Of a stretch of 64,000 bases of DNA, positions 61,642 through 64,000 are shown piece after piece. The stretch spans positions 247,494 through 311,493 of the forward strand of contig NZ_LQXS01000004.1 of the NCBI RefSeq assembly GCF_001586775.1. Direction: 5' to 3'. The notes under the pieces are model-generated. The model was not told where the DNA came from. It did no database searches and was given only the letters and a program-made list of their open reading frames with translations. How positions within the stretch are numbered: position 1 is the first letter of the stretch; every line of letters begins with the position of its first letter. The position numbers were made by a program, and so were the translations under genes. The DNA is from Sphingobacterium populi (lineage in GTDB: Bacteria > Bacteroidota > Bacteroidia > Sphingobacteriales > Sphingobacteriaceae).

Positions 61642-63648
61642 TTGTTTAATTTGAGAAAATCAAAAGATAAAATTGCGTTAAGTTATGCTAGCCTATTTAT
61701 TTATGGCGAGCATGGTGAAGATGCTTTGCGCAATACTTTCGCGACAATCGTCCCGGCTTTGGTGCTATTCTATATTGGGCATTTGGACCAAGCGATCACG
61801 ATTGGTTTAGGCGCTTTATTTGCTACGCTAACAGATCTGCCAGGGAATCGGGAGGACAAATGGCGTTCAGCATTGTGGACCATTCCAGTGTTTAGCGCTG
61901 TTGCGTACATTACGGCAAGCGCCACAGCACTTCCACAGCTTTTAATACTCTGGCTGGTGATCTCCGCTTTCGGTTTCACGATAATTTCGATCTATGGTGC
62001 GCGATTCGCTGCAATGGGATTGATGGCTTTAGTCCTGATCACGTTCACCGTTGGTCTTTTGCCTGCAGATCCGATCAGCTATGCAGTGCATATCGGAGTA
62101 GGTGTATGTCTTTATTTCTTTTTTAGTGTGCTTCAAGTGCACTATTTCCCGTATCGTTCTCTCAAGTATGCCATAGCGGAAAGCTTTTATCGTATGGCTG
62201 TGATGTTGAAAAATAAAGCGAAATTTTATGACGAACAAGTGCCGCTAGAACAGGCATACAAGCAGTTAGGTGTTTTGCATCTACGAGTTAGCGAGCAGCA
62301 AGAAAGTGTGCGCAATTTGCTTTTACGTGAAAAACGGTTAACAGATAAGTCGTCCGATTCTAGCGATTATTGGATCAAGCAGGCCGTCGGAGTTACCGAT
62401 CTTTATGAGTTGTTAGTGGCTTTGGATCATGATTATGATGCAATTCGCAAGCTTTTAGCGCCTGTGCAGGTCTTAGAATCAATTCGTGCTTTAATAATGT
62501 TATTAGCCGAGGAAGTAGATTTGCTAGCTTGGAAGTGTGCGCACAATTCGAGAATCGACAAGCGCTATTCCAAGCTTGTCGAGATCGAGGCAATTTTGAA
62601 AGACCTGTCTTTAAAACGCGACACCATATCGGGAGAAGAATCGCAGGTATTAGGAGCAACCGTTCGTAATGCGAGGTATATTGTAAGCTGTATTCAGCGA
62701 ATACGATTGGTACTGGATCGCGATGATCGTGATCAAATCACGGATGGGCGATATAGCTATTCACGATATATTGCGCGAGCACCGAAAGGTGTACGTGCAT
62801 TGCGTCATCAATTTTCTTTTCGTACGCCCGTTTTTCCATTTGCGTTGCGTTTGGCGTTATTGTTTGGTGTTGGAGGTAGCATTGGTCTCTTTTTGCCAGA
62901 GTACCATTATACATATTGGATTTTAATTACGTTAGTCGTTGTGGCAAGGCCTGGATTTGCCACAACCAATACACGAAATGCTCAACGGATTATCGGAACG
63001 CTTGCCGGTGTTTTATTAGGTTTTGTGCTGTTATTACTAATTCCTTTGCCAGCGGTATTGCTATCCTTATCGGTTTGCGGTTTATTTGGATTCTTCTTTT
63101 TCAATCGCATCAATTATATGTTTAGTGTGCTATGTCTTACGCCAGCAATTATCATGGCACTGCATGTGTACGAAGGGAATTTGGTCGATATACTGGGTAG
63201 TAGAATAGTATTTACTTTAGTTGGTAGTTTGCTAGCGTGGTTGGGTTGGTTTTTCATCCCAGTGCGGCAAGATAAGGGTTTGACAAATCTGGCGGCAAAT
63301 GTAGTGGAGAAAGGGGAGGAATATCGCAGCGTGATCTTGAAAAAAATTGGCTGGCATGAAGTGGATGATAATGATCTGCGCTTGGCACGCAAAACTGCAC
63401 ATGTAGCTTTGGCAGCATTTTCTTCGGCGATGGATCAACTGCGTCATGAGCCAGGGGCTAGGCGGCGTAATTGGAGAGCCATATACACATTCCATTCATT
63501 AGCTTACCGTCTAAATTCGCTAATGATAGGATTATCTGTAGCTGCTGCAGAGGTAGGGTTCGAGCAAGATGCTACAGCCTTGCTGCCCCGTATAGCGTAC
63601 ATCGATAAATTACATACCGAGCTGCAAAAGATTTATCAAGATCTGTAG
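61642..63648 (+). CDS. FUSC family (YccS/YhfK-like) inner-membrane protein
   Basis: 668 residues from a TTG start; no ATG is available nearby in frame. Two blocks of about six transmembrane helices (residues about 30-165 and 395-525) separated by a long helical cytoplasmic domain, as in the fusaric-acid-resistance/YccS family; signatures GLGALFATLTDLPGNREDKWR and LVVVARPGFATTNTRNAQRIIGT. Such proteins are thought to export aromatic acids or act on envelope stress, with no defined substrate here. Own promoter. The C-terminal cytoplasmic tail (about 530-668) is helical. Confidence 0.88.
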   Translation: MFNLRKSKDKIALSYASLFIYGEHGEDALRNTFATIVPALVLFYIGHLDQAITIGLGALFATLTDLPGNREDKWRSALWTIPVFSAVAYITASATALPQLLILWLVISAFGFTIISIYGARFAAMGLMALVLITFTVGLLPADPISYAVHIGVGVCLYFFFSVLQVHYFPYRSLKYAIAESFYRMAVMLKNKAKFYDEQVPLEQAYKQLGVLHLRVSEQQESVRNLLLREKRLTDKSSDSSDYWIKQAVGVTDLYELLVALDHDYDAIRKLLAPVQVLESIRALIMLLAEEVDLLAWKCAHNSRIDKRYSKLVEIEAILKDLSLKRDTISGEESQVLGATVRNARYIVSCIQRIRLVLDRDDRDQITDGRYSYSRYIARAPKGVRALRHQFSFRTPVFPFALRLALLFGVGGSIGLFLPEYHYTYWILITLVVVARPGFATTNTRNAQRIIGTLAGVLLGFVLLLLIPLPAVLLSLSVCGLFGFFFFNRINYMFSVLCLTPAIIMALHVYEGNLVDILGSRIVFTLVGSLLAWLGWFFIPVRQDKGLTNLAANVVEKGEEYRSVILKKIGWHEVDDNDLRLARKTAHVALAAFSSAMDQLRHEPGARRRNWRAIYTFHSLAYRLNSLMIGLSVAAAEVGFEQDATALLPRIAYIDKLHTELQKIYQDL

Positions 63649-63710
63649 AAATCTATCTCATTGATAATCCGTGTGATCGAAATTTAATTCGATTAATTTA
63701 GCTAATTAGT

Positions 63711-63740
63711 TTTGAAAATCAGATTTTACGCATATATTTG
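63711..63740 (+). promoter_or_regulatory. Promoter of the tRNA-Val genes
   Basis: TTTG (63711-63714), 18-bp spacer and TATATTTG (63733-63740) match the consensus perfectly; the first tRNA starts 16 bp later. Confidence 0.75.
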
Positions 63741-63755
63741 CACACGCAAACAAAA

Positions 63756-63830
63756 GGAGAATTAGCTCAGCTGGTTCAGAGCACCTGCCTTACAAGCAGG
63801 GGGTCACTGGTTCGAACCCAGTATTCTCCA
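63756..63830 (+). tRNA. tRNA-Val(UAC), first copy
   Basis: 75-nt cloverleaf: acceptor GGAGAAT/ATTCTCC, D arm GCTC/GAGC, anticodon arm CCTGC-CTTACAA-GCAGG with anticodon TAC, T arm CTGGTTCGAACCCAG. CCA is encoded immediately after (63831-63833). Confidence 0.95.
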
Positions 63831-63845
63831 CCAAAAAAACAAAAA

Positions 63846-63920
63846 GGAGGATTAGCTCAGCTGGTTCAGAGCACCTGCCTTACAAGCAGGGGGTCACTGG
63901 TTCGAACCCAGTATCCTCCA
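63846..63920 (+). tRNA. tRNA-Val(UAC), second copy
   Basis: Identical to the first copy except for the compensated acceptor pair, GGAGGAT/ATCCTCC. It starts 15 bp after the first and lacks an encoded CCA. Both are likely processed from one transcript ending at the hairpin that follows. Confidence 0.95.
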
Positions 63921-63924
63921 CATC

Positions 63925-63958
63925 AAAAAGCATCAAGAAATTGATGCTTTTTATTTTT
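63925..63958 (+). terminator. Rho-independent terminator of the tRNA-Val operon
   Basis: 12-bp stem AAAAAGCATCAA / TTGATGCTTTTT with a GAAA loop, followed by ATTTTT. It ends the two-tRNA transcript. Confidence 0.9.
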
Positions 63959-64000
63959 ACTAGCTTTAGTATTAATTGCTGAAGCAAGTATAACTATCCA

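Noticed and set aside
63738..63944. Open frame of 68 codons with an internal repeat
   Set aside because: It is the translation of the two tandem tRNA-Val genes; the repeat is the tRNA duplication.

Overview
The window is chromosomal DNA of a Bacteroidota member, most likely family Sphingobacteriaceae (Sphingobacterium/Pedobacter-like). Evidence: a SusC/SusD pair, OMP_b-brl and Porin_10 type outer-membrane proteins, lipoprotein signals of the LxxSC kind, promoters of the form TTTG-N18..21-TAnnTTTG, weak Shine-Dalgarno use, and Bacteroidota-specific families (DUF6952, the divergent ureohydrolase, the NamZ/GHL10 cluster). No rRNA, CRISPR array or transposase was seen.

Layout. 1-7.8 kb: end of an outer-membrane barrel gene, a LOG-family gene, then minus-strand operons for a PIG-L deacetylase, two tiny membrane proteins and a sodium:solute symporter, and for peroxiredoxin-thioredoxin-DUF6952. 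7.98-18.93 kb: an AT-rich integrative element of about 10.9 kb inserted in the 3' end of tRNA-Arg(CCU). It is bounded by a 26-bp perfect direct repeat and carries repeated TCTCATACA sites at both ends and near its integrase gene. It encodes a tyrosine recombinase, an excisionase-like protein, a possible Rep protein, an XRE regulator divergent from a four-gene cargo operon (SH3-membrane protein, lipoprotein, agmatine-deiminase-fold enzyme, DUF4238 protein) and a 1200-residue membrane P-loop NTPase of the YobI/KAP type. The element is the best candidate for an undescribed, possibly defensive, system.

19-32 kb: a glycan-utilisation locus: tagaturonate reductase and a zinc alcohol dehydrogenase (an L-galactonate route is plausible), an AraC regulator, GH95, SusC, SusD and a GH18 lipoprotein. 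32-50.4 kb: housekeeping genes: groEL/groES, dtd, MazG-like, ggt, ureohydrolase, epimerase, a SerB-SerA-ACT hybrid, SNF2 helicase, dapF, htrA, a phosphatase, a cyclophilin, xth, lipB and hflX. 50.5-58.5 kb: recG, ridA and a peptidoglycan salvage operon (GHL10/DigH-like, NamZ, MurQ, symporter). 58.6-64 kb: purine nucleoside phosphorylase, a putative porin, a FUSC membrane protein and two tandem tRNA-Val(UAC) genes.

Four otherwise well-conserved genes (symporter, PIG-L, SusC, recG) each carry one small frameshift. In each the break lies within a few bases of a CAAT tetramer. Consensus error is at least as likely as true gene decay and should be excluded first.
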